A DNA stretch of 31,089 nt from Bacteroidaceae bacterium (GTDB lineage: Bacteria; Bacteroidota; Bacteroidia; Bacteroidales; Bacteroidaceae). Positions 1 through 7,259 of this stretch are shown here, piece after piece. The translations under genes were made by a program, and so were the position numbers. The notes below the pieces were generated by a model. It had not been told where the DNA came from, did not search any database, and saw only the letters and a list, made by a program, of their open reading frames with translations. How positions within the stretch are numbered: the stretch's first letter is position 1; each line of letters opens with the position of its first letter. The stretch covers positions 4,457-35,545 of the forward strand of contig JABUUA010000001.1 in the NCBI GenBank assembly GCA_021443405.1, read 5' to 3'.

Positions 1-961
1 GCTGGCAAACATTTTCTCCCACGATGTGGTTTGTCTTTACCACGGGCACAGCCTTGCCGAAGTTGTCGATGAAACTCTGGGCCGAGGTCTGCGTGTCGCT
101 GTTGCTATACCATCCGGGATAAACGTGGACGGCGTAACCGAGGTTGTAATCCTCTATGGGATAAGCCTCATACTCGCGGTAATTGCTCTGATAACCCGTG
201 CCGGGAACAAGGATGATGCCGGTGAAGCCGTTTTCACGAATCTTGTTCACGATGGGCTGGAAGAAGTCGTGCATGGCGCGGGGATCGCTGCCGCCATTGG
301 CGTCCTGCAGCCCCACGGGCTCGTTGGCCAACTCCAGCATCAACTGGCCGGCGTTGCGTTTTACCCACGAGTTCTGGCTCACGATGTCCCACACCGTCAT
401 CAGATACTCCTGATAATAGTCGCCCACCTTTATCTTTTCCGGGCACACGCCGGGCGGGCGCATGATGACATACATGCCGTGGTCGAGCGCCTTCTGGGCA
501 ATTTTGCTGTAGAGACTGGTCATGTAAGTCTTCAGACGGGCCTTGTCGAACTGATGAACATCAGCCTCGCCGCCCACCTTCGTTCCGTTGGGGTCATACC
601 AGTCGTTCTCGACCTTGGTGAAGCCAGCCGCCGTAATGCCCGAGTTGTTCGTCCAACAAGGATCGAGATGCAAGCGGAAAAGATTACACCACAAACCGTT
701 CGTCGTGTCGGTCATGTGCGTGAACAACTTGTCGAAATACGTGATACAAGGCGTGATGGTGCTCTCATTGCACGAACCACCCCAGCGCCAGCCACTGAAA
801 TAAGGGCTCGGCGTGTCCATGGCGCCGTGCAGAACCACGGGGTTGCCATGCGTGTCGCGGAACATGTTTCCGTCCTGATGCAAGGGCGGAAGAGCGCCGA
901 ACTGAGCGTTGGCGACCAAGCAAACGACCGCCAGCATGAGCATCGTAAGAATGCGTTTCAT
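1..961 (-). CDS. Secreted GH5-type glycoside hydrolase, 3' end cut off by window edge
   Basis: The minus-strand reading frame is open from an ATG at 961 to the left edge (320 codons, no stop), so the C-terminus is missing. Residues 1-20 form a signal peptide ending VANAQ, so the enzyme is exported. A GH5-like (clan A, TIM-barrel) fold is suggested by an early substrate-strand region (VVLHGAMD, 42-49), by LELANEP (209-215) with E214 as the expected acid/base, and by a YAVHVYPGW strand (277-284) with H279 and Y281. The nucleophile Glu, expected after that strand, is not identified with certainty and may lie beyond the edge. Substrate is unknown; beta-glucan, mannan, xylan and xyloglucan are all possible for this family. 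It is divergently transcribed from the sugar-acid operon across 159 bp, so co-regulation is possible but unproven. Confidence 0.85.
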   Translation of the reverse strand, partial: MKRILTMLMLAVVCLVANAQFGALPPLHQDGNMFRDTHGNPVVLHGAMDTPSPYFSGWRWGGSCNESTITPCITYFDKLFTHMTDTTNGLWCNLFRLHLDPCWTNNSGITAAGFTKVENDWYDPNGTKVGGEADVHQFDKARLKTYMTSLYSKIAQKALDHGMYVIMRPPGVCPEKIKVGDYYQEYLMTVWDIVSQNSWVKRNAGQLMLELANEPVGLQDANGGSDPRAMHDFFQPIVNKIRENGFTGIILVPGTGYQSNYREYEAYPIEDYNLGYAVHVYPGWYSNSDTQTSAQSFIDNFGKAVPVVKTNHIVGENVCQ

Positions 962-996
962 AATAGGAATTTTTATTTTTACGGTTCTTTACGCCA

Positions 997-1004
997 CAAA
1001 GTTA
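997..1004 (-). promoter_or_regulatory. Candidate -7 box for the GH5 gene
   Basis: The complement of 997-1004 reads TAACTTTG, a full match to the Bacteroidota -7 consensus TAnnTTTG, about 35 bp upstream of the GH5 ATG. The -33 element is weak: ATTG at an 18-bp spacing is the best candidate, instead of TTTG at 19-21. Confidence 0.55.
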
Positions 1005-1067
1005 GCAATAATGTCATGAAAACAATAAGATTTTAGCGATATTTTATAGCATTTTGTCGATTTTCAG

Positions 1068-1098
1068 TTTGAAGTCAATGAAGATTATATTACTTTTG
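1068..1098 (+). promoter_or_regulatory. Promoter of the L-galactose/L-fucose operon
   Basis: TTTG at 1068-1071, a 19-bp spacer, then TACTTTTG at 1091-1098 matches the Bacteroidota sigma-A promoter (TTTG, N19-21, TAnnTTTG) at every defined position. It would start transcription near 1103-1106, giving a short leader before the ATG at 1121. The next comparable signals on this strand appear only after the terminator at 15495-15540, which supports one long transcript. Confidence 0.75.
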
Positions 1099-1120
1099 TA
1101 GGGAAAGAAACAACGAAGAA

Positions 1121-2146
1121 ATGAAAACAGTACAAATACCCGTCCCCGGCGACATGGTAGTCGCTCAGATGGAAACACCCGCAGCACCTGCGGCTGGTGA
1201 AGTACAAGTGCGACTGCGCTACGTAGGTTTCTGCGGCAGCGACCTCAGCACCTATCTTGGTAAAAATCCTATGGTGAAGATGCCCGCCCTACCCGGTCAC
1301 GAAATCGGCGCCACCATAGAAGCGGTGGGCGACGACGTTCCCGAAACGCTGAAGACCGGACTGGTGGTCACCCTCAACCCCTACACCAACTGCGGACACT
1401 GCGCCTCGTGCCGCCGCGGCCGCGTGAATGCCTGCGAACACAACGAGACGTTGGGCGTGCAGCGCTGGGGCGCCATGCGCGAACTCATCAATGTTCCTTG
1501 GCAGAAAGTCATTCCGGCTCCCGGCATTTCTCCGCGCGACTGTGCCCTGATTGAGCCCATGAGTGTCGGGTTCCACGCCGTTGACCGCGGTCAGGTGACC
1601 GACATCGACGTGGTGATGGTCTTGGGCTGCGGCATGATTGGTATCGGCGCCATCGTTCGCGCGGCCTTGCGCGGAGCCACAGTCATCGCCGTGGACCTCG
1701 ACGACGAAAAGCTCGCTCTCGCCCGCGAGATGGGCGCTCGCTACACCATCAACAGCGGAACGGACGACGTTCATGCGCGTCTCTGTGAACTTACCGAAGG
1801 ACTCGGTCCCGATATTGTTATCGAGGCGGTGGGCGCTCCCCCAACCTATCAGATGGCTGTCAGCGAGGTGGCTTTCACCGGTCGTGTGGTCTGCATCGGT
1901 TATGCCAAAGTAGACATCTCGTTCGCCACCAAGCTCTTTGTGCAGAAAGAACTCGACATCCGCGGCAGTCGCAACGCCATGCCCAGCGATTTCCGCGCCG
2001 TCATCCATTACTTGCAGGAAAGCAATGCTCCCACCGACCGCCTCATCTCGGCCGTGGTGAAACCCGAAGAGGCTCACGACGCCATGAAGAAATGGGTTGC
2101 CGCTCCCGGAAAGGTGTTCCGAATCTTGGTGGACTTCAACGAATAG
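1121..2146 (+). CDS. Zn-dependent medium-chain alcohol dehydrogenase, probable sugar-acid (L-galactonate-5-type) dehydrogenase
   Basis: A 341-residue MDR-family NAD(P)-dependent polyol or sugar-acid dehydrogenase. Catalytic Zn ligands are C38 (FCGSD) and H60-E61 (GHE), with E145 in LIEPMSVGFHA as a likely further ligand. The structural Zn site is C91, C94, C97 and C105 (C-x2-C-x2-C-x7-C). The Rossmann motif GCGMIG is at 169-174. A GSRNA-x-P-x-DF stretch (282-291) also occurs, from memory, in E. coli LgoD (YjjN), which oxidises L-galactonate at C5 to D-tagaturonate. First gene of the operon, directly after the promoter. Inference: it supplies D-tagaturonate to the UxaB-like enzyme encoded at 4144. 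Alternative: a 2-keto-3-deoxy-L-fuconate dehydrogenase, or another polyol dehydrogenase. Family is certain, substrate is not. Confidence 0.88.
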   Translation: MKTVQIPVPGDMVVAQMETPAAPAAGEVQVRLRYVGFCGSDLSTYLGKNPMVKMPALPGHEIGATIEAVGDDVPETLKTGLVVTLNPYTNCGHCASCRRGRVNACEHNETLGVQRWGAMRELINVPWQKVIPAPGISPRDCALIEPMSVGFHAVDRGQVTDIDVVMVLGCGMIGIGAIVRAALRGATVIAVDLDDEKLALAREMGARYTINSGTDDVHARLCELTEGLGPDIVIEAVGAPPTYQMAVSEVAFTGRVVCIGYAKVDISFATKLFVQKELDIRGSRNAMPSDFRAVIHYLQESNAPTDRLISAVVKPEEAHDAMKKWVAAPGKVFRILVDFNE

Positions 2147-2185
2147 CCGCCGTCATCCGACCTCACAAACCGACAAATATCCGCT

Positions 2186-3133
2186 ATGAAATACAATGAA
2201 CTCGGCCGCACCGGCCTGAAGATTTCGCAGTTGTCGTTCGGCGCTTCGTCGCTCGGCGCTGTATTTCGCGACATTAACGAAGCCGAAGCCATCAGCACCG
2301 TATCGGTGGCACTGGACGGAGGTATGAACTTCATCGACGTCTCGCCCTATTACGGCCACTACAAAGCCGAGACGGTATTGGGCAAAGCACTGCGCGAACT
2401 GCCCCGCGACCGCTATTATCTCAGCACAAAAGTGGGCCGCTACGGCAAGGATGGCATAAATCTTTGGGACTATTCGGGCCGGCGTGCCACCGAAAGCGTC
2501 TATGAGAGCATGGAGCGTCTGGGCATAGAATACATCGACCTCATCAACGTGCACGACATCGAGTTCCAAGCCAGTCTGCCCGGCGGTCTGCAGAAGGTGG
2601 TGGACGAAACACTGCCCGCCCTCGTCGCCTTGAAGAAGGAAGGCGTGGTAGGCCACGTGGGAATCACCGACTTGCAACTGGACAATCTGCGCTGGGTTAT
2701 CGACCACACGGAACCCGGCACCGTGGAGAGCGTGCTCAACTTCTGCCATCACTGTCTTTGCGACGAGGCCATCACCGACCACCTCGACTACTTCGAGGAG
2801 CGCGGCATCGGCGTTATCAATGCCTCACCCCTGAGCATGGGACTGCTCTCACAGCGCGGTGCGCCTGCCTGGCATCCCGCACCCCAGTCGCTCGTCGATG
2901 CCTGCAACCGCGCCGTGCAACACTGCATGGCCAAGGGAACGCCCATAGAAAAACTCGCCATGCAATACAGTGTGAGCAATCCCCGCATCACGTCCACCCT
3001 CTTCTCCAGCGCCAATCCCGCCAACGTGAAGCGTAATCTCGAGTTCATCGAGGAGCCCATCGACTGGCAATTGGTAAAGGAAGTGCAGGACATCATCGGT
3101 GACCAGATGCGCGTCACCTGGGCAAACAGTTAA
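2186..3133 (+). CDS. Aldo/keto reductase, L-galactose / L-fucose dehydrogenase type
   Basis: A 315-residue AKR with the tetrad D51, Y56, K82 and H123. It oxidises the anomeric carbon of an aldose to the lactone with NAD(P). Several blocks resemble, from memory, plant L-galactose dehydrogenase of the ascorbate pathway: SFGASSLGAVF (17-27), SPYYG (53-57), HDIEF (123-127), INASPLSMGLL followed by PAWHPAP, and KLAMQYSVSN. Bacterial members of this AKR group also include L-fucose dehydrogenases; L-fucose is 6-deoxy-L-galactose. It starts 39 bp after the Zn-ADH and precedes a lactonase-type amidohydrolase, as expected if its product is a lactone. The AKR subgroup is well supported; preference for L-galactose or L-fucose cannot be read from the sequence. 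Confidence 0.88.
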   Translation: MKYNELGRTGLKISQLSFGASSLGAVFRDINEAEAISTVSVALDGGMNFIDVSPYYGHYKAETVLGKALRELPRDRYYLSTKVGRYGKDGINLWDYSGRRATESVYESMERLGIEYIDLINVHDIEFQASLPGGLQKVVDETLPALVALKKEGVVGHVGITDLQLDNLRWVIDHTEPGTVESVLNFCHHCLCDEAITDHLDYFEERGIGVINASPLSMGLLSQRGAPAWHPAPQSLVDACNRAVQHCMAKGTPIEKLAMQYSVSNPRITSTLFSSANPANVKRNLEFIEEPIDWQLVKEVQDIIGDQMRVTWANS

Positions 3134-3187
3134 TGTCACCCGCGTGACTTCGCTCATTCACCCAATAAAATCAAGCCACTCACCCGC

Positions 3188-4147
3188 ATGACGAAATCCC
3201 CTTCTCCAGCCAACGCCGACCAGCCCTGCCCCATCATCGACGCACACAGCCATTTGTGGCTCCGACAAGATACGGTGGTCGATGGCCAACCCATCCGAAC
3301 GCTCGACCGCGGCCGCTCGTTGTTCTTCGGCGAAGAACGGCAGATGTTGCCGCCGTTCATGATTGACGGCAAGAACAGCGCCGAGGTGTTTCTCGCCAAC
3401 ATGGACTACGCCCAAGTGGGCGGAGCCGTAGTGGTGCAAGAGTTCATCGACGGCATTCAGAACGATTATCTCGCCGAAGTGGAGCAGCGATACCCACAAC
3501 GCTTCGTGGTCTGCGGCATGCCCGAGTGGCGACAACCCGGTTTCTACGAGCAATCCGTGCAGTTGGCCGACAAGGGCTTCCGCGCGCTGGCTCTTCCGGG
3601 TCACCGTCTGCCCGTGGATGCAGCCGGCAACACCACCCTCGGCAGCGAAGAAATGCACCGCGTCGCCAAGATGATGGAGGAGCGCGGTTTTATCTTCTCC
3701 GTCTGCCTGGCCGATAATCCGCGCCAGATTGCCGAGATGCGGGAGATTATCGAGGAGTGCCCGCGGCTGAAAGTCGCCATCGGCCACTTCGGAATGCCCA
3801 CGGAAAATCTGTGGCACGACCAGATTCTGCTGGCCCGTCACACCAACGTGATGGTGGAGTCGGGCGGAATCACATGGCTCTACAATAGCGAGTTCTACCC
3901 CTTCCCTACCGCCATGCAGCGCATACGCGAGGCGGCCGACCTCGTGGGCATCGACCACTTGATGTGGGGAAGCGACTATCCCCGCACCATCACGGCCATA
4001 ACCTACCGCATGAGTTACGACTTCGTTCGGCGCAGTTCCCTGCTCACGCCCGACGAACAAACCGCATTCCTCGGCCTCAACGCCCAACGATTCTATGGAT
4101 TTGGCAAGCTCCCCGAGCTTCCTTATATTAAAAATATGTCAGAATGA
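3188..4147 (+). CDS. Amidohydrolase-2 family enzyme, probable L-galactono/L-fucono-lactonase
   Basis: A 319-residue TIM-barrel metal hydrolase without a signal peptide, so cytoplasmic. Metal and catalytic residues visible are H20-x-H22 (IDAHSHLW), H200 (AIGHFGMP) and D263 (MWGSDYPRT). Relatives in COG3618 hydrolyse sugar lactones; in the Campylobacter jejuni fucose locus an amidohydrolase is the fuconolactone hydrolase. It lies directly downstream of the aldose dehydrogenase that would make the lactone. Its TGA overlaps the ATG of the UxaB-like gene (ATGA), suggesting translational coupling. The N-terminus before residue 14 is polar and variable, so a slightly later start is possible. Function is inferred from family and context. 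Confidence 0.85.
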   Translation: MTKSPSPANADQPCPIIDAHSHLWLRQDTVVDGQPIRTLDRGRSLFFGEERQMLPPFMIDGKNSAEVFLANMDYAQVGGAVVVQEFIDGIQNDYLAEVEQRYPQRFVVCGMPEWRQPGFYEQSVQLADKGFRALALPGHRLPVDAAGNTTLGSEEMHRVAKMMEERGFIFSVCLADNPRQIAEMREIIEECPRLKVAIGHFGMPTENLWHDQILLARHTNVMVESGGITWLYNSEFYPFPTAMQRIREAADLVGIDHLMWGSDYPRTITAITYRMSYDFVRRSSLLTPDEQTAFLGLNAQRFYGFGKLPELPYIKNMSE

Positions 4148-5613
4148 TTGCACTGAACGCACGCACGGCGCCCAAAGCCGTGGCCCCAGAGAAGATAATA
4201 CAGTTTGGTGAGGGAAACTTTCTCCGCGCCTTTGTCGACTGGATTATCTGGAACATGAACAAGCGCACCACCTTCAACGCCAGCGTAGTGGTGGTGCAAC
4301 CCATCGAGCGAGGCATGGTCGATTGGCTGAACGGCCAGGACGGTCTCTACCACGTCAATCTGCAAGGTCGACTCGACGGTCAGCCCGTCAATACGCTCGA
4401 CCGCATCGACGTCATCAGTCGGGCCCTGAACCCTTATAGTCAGAACGCCGCCTTCATGGCCTTGGCCGACCAACCAGACATTCGGTTCGTCATCTCCAAC
4501 ACTACCGAGGCGGGCATCGCCTTCGACCCATCCTGCAAGCTATCCGACGCGCCGGCCAGTTCCTATCCCGGCAAGCTCACGCAGTTGCTCTACCGTCGTT
4601 TCCAGACCTTCAAAGGCAATCCCAAGAAGGGACTTATCATCATGCCGTGCGAACTTATCTTTCTCAACGGCCATCATCTCAAGGAGTGCATCTACCAATA
4701 TATTGACCTCTGGCGTGATGACTTAGGGAAGGACTACGAACGCTTCCGCACCTGGTTCACCAAATATTGCTATGTCTGTGCCACACTGGTGGACCGCATT
4801 GTGCCGGGTTTCCCCCGAAAAGACATTGCAAAGATACAGAAGCAGACGGGTTATGCCGATAATCTCGTGGTGCAGGCCGAAGCATTCCACCTGTGGGTCA
4901 TCGAGCGTCCTGAGAACATGACGTGCGCCCAACTGCGCCGCGAATTCCCGGCAGAGAAGGCCGGACTCCACGTACTTGTGGCCGAAAGCGAGAAACCTTA
5001 CCACGAACGCAAGGTGACGCTGCTCAACGGTCCGCATACGGTGCTCTCGCCCGTAGCCTATCTCAGCGGCGTGGACATCGTGCGCGACGCCTGCAATCAT
5101 CCCGTCATCGGCAAGTTCATCCGCAAGGTGCAATACGACGAACTCATGCAGACGCTCAACCTTCCTATGGCCGAGCTGCAGCAGTTTGCCGCCGACGTGC
5201 TCGAGCGCTTCAATAATCCTTACGTCGATCATCAGGTCACGAGCATCATGCTCAACTCATTCCCCAAGTTCGCCACCCGCGACTTGCCCGGCTTGAAAGT
5301 GTATCTCGAGCGCAAAGGAACCTTGCCCCAAGGCCTTGTGCTCGGTCTCGCCGCCATCGTCACCTACTACAAGGGCGGCACACGCGCCGACGGCGCTCCC
5401 ATACAGCCTAACGACGATGCCGCCATCATGCAGCAACTCACCGACCTGTGGGCTACGGACGACCTCGCACAGATTGCCCGCGGCGTGCTGGCCATGCAGG
5501 AGGTGTGGAACGAAGACCTCAACCTGATTCCCGGTCTCACCGACCTTCTGACCGCCGACCTGCAGAGCATTCAGGACAAAGGTATGCTGGAGACGGTGAA
5601 GACAATAGTATAA
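4144..5613 (+). CDS. uxaB: Tagaturonate reductase (altronate oxidoreductase), UxaB-like
   Basis: A 489-residue member of the mannitol-dehydrogenase / polyol family, close in length to E. coli UxaB (about 483). Matching blocks include IIQFGEGNFLRAFVDW near the N-terminus (nucleotide binding), SNTTEAGI, TLVDRIVPGFPR, and the catalytic-lysine region KPYHERKVTLLNG followed by HTVLSPVA. UxaB reduces D-tagaturonate to D-altronate with NADH. Here the tagaturonate would come from L-galactonate via the Zn-ADH (net C5 epimerisation), because no uronate isomerase (UxaC) is present in the window. Start ATG overlaps the stop of the preceding lactonase. A 149-bp gap carrying a 22-bp repeat array separates it from uxaA. 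A secondary role on 6-deoxy substrates is possible. Confidence 0.88.
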   Translation: MIALNARTAPKAVAPEKIIQFGEGNFLRAFVDWIIWNMNKRTTFNASVVVVQPIERGMVDWLNGQDGLYHVNLQGRLDGQPVNTLDRIDVISRALNPYSQNAAFMALADQPDIRFVISNTTEAGIAFDPSCKLSDAPASSYPGKLTQLLYRRFQTFKGNPKKGLIIMPCELIFLNGHHLKECIYQYIDLWRDDLGKDYERFRTWFTKYCYVCATLVDRIVPGFPRKDIAKIQKQTGYADNLVVQAEAFHLWVIERPENMTCAQLRREFPAEKAGLHVLVAESEKPYHERKVTLLNGPHTVLSPVAYLSGVDIVRDACNHPVIGKFIRKVQYDELMQTLNLPMAELQQFAADVLERFNNPYVDHQVTSIMLNSFPKFATRDLPGLKVYLERKGTLPQGLVLGLAAIVTYYKGGTRADGAPIQPNDDAAIMQQLTDLWATDDLAQIARGVLAMQEVWNEDLNLIPGLTDLLTADLQSIQDKGMLETVKTIV

Positions 5614-5618
5614 CTAAG

Positions 5619-5756
5619 GTCAGACATGCGGACGTGTGAGCCCACACATAAGGACGTCTGAGCTCAAACATAAGGACGTGTGAGGCCAAACATAAGGATG
5701 TCTGAAACCCGACACAAGGACCTGTAGCAAAAAAGTCCCGACGCGACACAGCGGAC
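5619..5756 (+). repeat. 22-bp palindromic repeat array, copy 1 (inside the operon)
   Basis: Five tandem units of exactly 22 bp start at 5619, 5641, 5663, 5685 and 5707; the fifth is degenerate. Each unit is an imperfect dyad: left arm CTCANACAT, centre AAGG (GCGG in unit 1), right arm AYGTNTGAG. A non-repeated tail follows, with a 20-bp block at 5737-5756 that matches the tail of copy 2 (15656-15675) at 16 of 20 positions by eye. It fills the uxaB-uxaA gap and ends 6 bp before the uxaA start. No terminator-like U-run is associated with it. No open frame of note. Confidence 0.85.
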
Positions 5757-5762
5757 AACGAT

Positions 5763-7202
5763 ATGAAAACATTGCAAATTCATCCTGCCGACAACGTGGC
5801 AGTCATGCTCGACGGCGAAAAGGTAGGGCACAAAATCGCCCTTCGCCCCATCGCCCAAGGGGAAACAGTAGTAAAATACGGTTTCCCCATCGGCCATGCA
5901 GTGCACGACATTGCAGACGGCGCGCTGGTGGACCACAATGATGTGGCCACCAATCTCAGCGGCGAACTCGACTACAGCAACGTGGCGTTGGCCGGGCTAC
6001 AAGCATCCCAACCCAGCGGCGAGCAACGAACCTTCATGGGTTACGAGCGCGCCGATGGTCAGGTGGGCATTCGCAACGAGTTGTGGATTGTGCCTACGGT
6101 GGGATGCGTCAACGGTGTCTGCCAGCAAATCCTGCGCCGCTTCCTCGAAGAGACCGGGGGCGCTAAGGGGGTGGATGCCGTGACGGTATATGGACATAAC
6201 TACGGTTGCAGCCAGTTGGGCGACGACCACGAAAACACGCGACGCATTCTCCGCGCCATGGTTCACCACCCCAATGCCGGCGGCGTACTGGTCGTCGGAC
6301 TCGGATGCGAGAACAATCAGCCGCGCGACTTCCAGACGTTCTGCGGACATTATAATAAGGAACGCGTGCGCGTGATGGTTTGTCAGGAACTGGACGACGA
6401 GGTGACCCACGGCGTTCAGCAGTTGCACGAACTCTACGCGCTCGCATGCCGCGACCAGCGCACCCAGCAACCGGCCGGCAAACTGCGCGTCGGACTGAAG
6501 TGCGGCGGCAGCGATGGCTTCAGCGGCATCACGGCCAATCCGCTGTTGGGTGCTTTCAGCGACTGGATCTGCGGCACACAAGGCGGTACGACCGTGCTGA
6601 CCGAAGTGCCCGAAATGTTCGGCGCCGAGACCATTCTGATGGAACGTTGCCTCACCCCCGAACTGAAAGAACAGACAGTACGACTGGTCAACGACTTCAA
6701 GCGCTACTTTATATCCCACGGCCAACCCGTGGGCGAGAACCCCTCGCCGGGCAATAAAGCAGGGGGTATATCTACCCTCGAGGAGAAGGCGCTCGGCTGT
6801 ACTCAGAAGAGCGGCACCACGGCAGTGTGCGGCGTTCTTGGCTACGGCGAGCAGATAACCTCCGCAGGCCTCAACCTGCTTTCGGCACCGGGCAACGACT
6901 TGGTGGCTTCCACCGCGCTGGCCGCGTCGGGTTGTCAGCTGGTGCTCTTCACCACGGGGCGCGGCACGCCCTTCGGAACATTCGTCCCCACCATCAAGGT
7001 GAGCACCAACAACCGACTGGCCGTTCAAAAGCCACACTGGATAGACTTCAACGCCGGCGTCCTGCTCGACGGCATCACCATGGAGCATCTCTGCCGCGAC
7101 TTCACCAATTATGTGCTGGCCGTTGCATCGGGAAAGGAGACCAACACCGAGCGCACCGCCACCCGCGAGATTGCCATCTTCAAGACAGGCGTCACCTTAT
7201 AA
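5763..7202 (+). CDS. uxaA: Altronate dehydratase, UxaA-like, full length
   Basis: A 479-residue fusion of the N-terminal SAF-type domain (about 1-75) and the large dehydratase domain, close to E. coli UxaA (about 495). Recognisable blocks are GYERADGQVGIRNELWI, PTVGCVNG, YGCSQLGDDH, VVGLGCENNQ, KCGGSDGFSGITANP, LTEVPEMFGAE, ENPSPGNKAGGI, LGCTQKSG, LLSAPGNDLVA and TGRGTPFG. The conserved Cys fit a metal-dependent dehydratase. UxaA converts D-altronate to 2-keto-3-deoxygluconate. In Campylobacter jejuni a split UxaA homologue acts on L-fuconate, so this protein might dehydrate L-fuconate directly. With UxaB and an LgoD-like ADH in the same operon, altronate is the simpler reading. Confidence 0.9.
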   Translation: MKTLQIHPADNVAVMLDGEKVGHKIALRPIAQGETVVKYGFPIGHAVHDIADGALVDHNDVATNLSGELDYSNVALAGLQASQPSGEQRTFMGYERADGQVGIRNELWIVPTVGCVNGVCQQILRRFLEETGGAKGVDAVTVYGHNYGCSQLGDDHENTRRILRAMVHHPNAGGVLVVGLGCENNQPRDFQTFCGHYNKERVRVMVCQELDDEVTHGVQQLHELYALACRDQRTQQPAGKLRVGLKCGGSDGFSGITANPLLGAFSDWICGTQGGTTVLTEVPEMFGAETILMERCLTPELKEQTVRLVNDFKRYFISHGQPVGENPSPGNKAGGISTLEEKALGCTQKSGTTAVCGVLGYGEQITSAGLNLLSAPGNDLVASTALAASGCQLVLFTTGRGTPFGTFVPTIKVSTNNRLAVQKPHWIDFNAGVLLDGITMEHLCRDFTNYVLAVASGKETNTERTATREIAIFKTGVTL

Positions 7203-7259
7203 GTTCCTGCACACCGGTAAATAAAGACCATAAACCGCAATAAAATCTAATCAAAGAAT

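Noticed and set aside
26..1036. Long plus-strand open frame (336 codons) at the left edge
   Set aside because: Antisense to the GH5 gene, which has a signal peptide and GH5 motifs; the plus frame shows no recognisable domain.
3135..3148. Small hairpin (stem GTCAC, loop CCGC) between the AKR and lactonase genes
   Set aside because: Five-bp stem with no T-run; not convincing as a terminator or regulatory site.
5619..5728. Repeat arrays read as CRISPR
   Set aside because: Units are directly adjacent with no spacers between them, and no cas genes occur in the window.
4144..7202. UxaB and UxaA as a plain galacturonate pathway
   Set aside because: Not excluded, but no uronate isomerase, KDG kinase or aldolase is in the window, and the pair sits inside an operon for L-galactose/L-fucose-type sugars.
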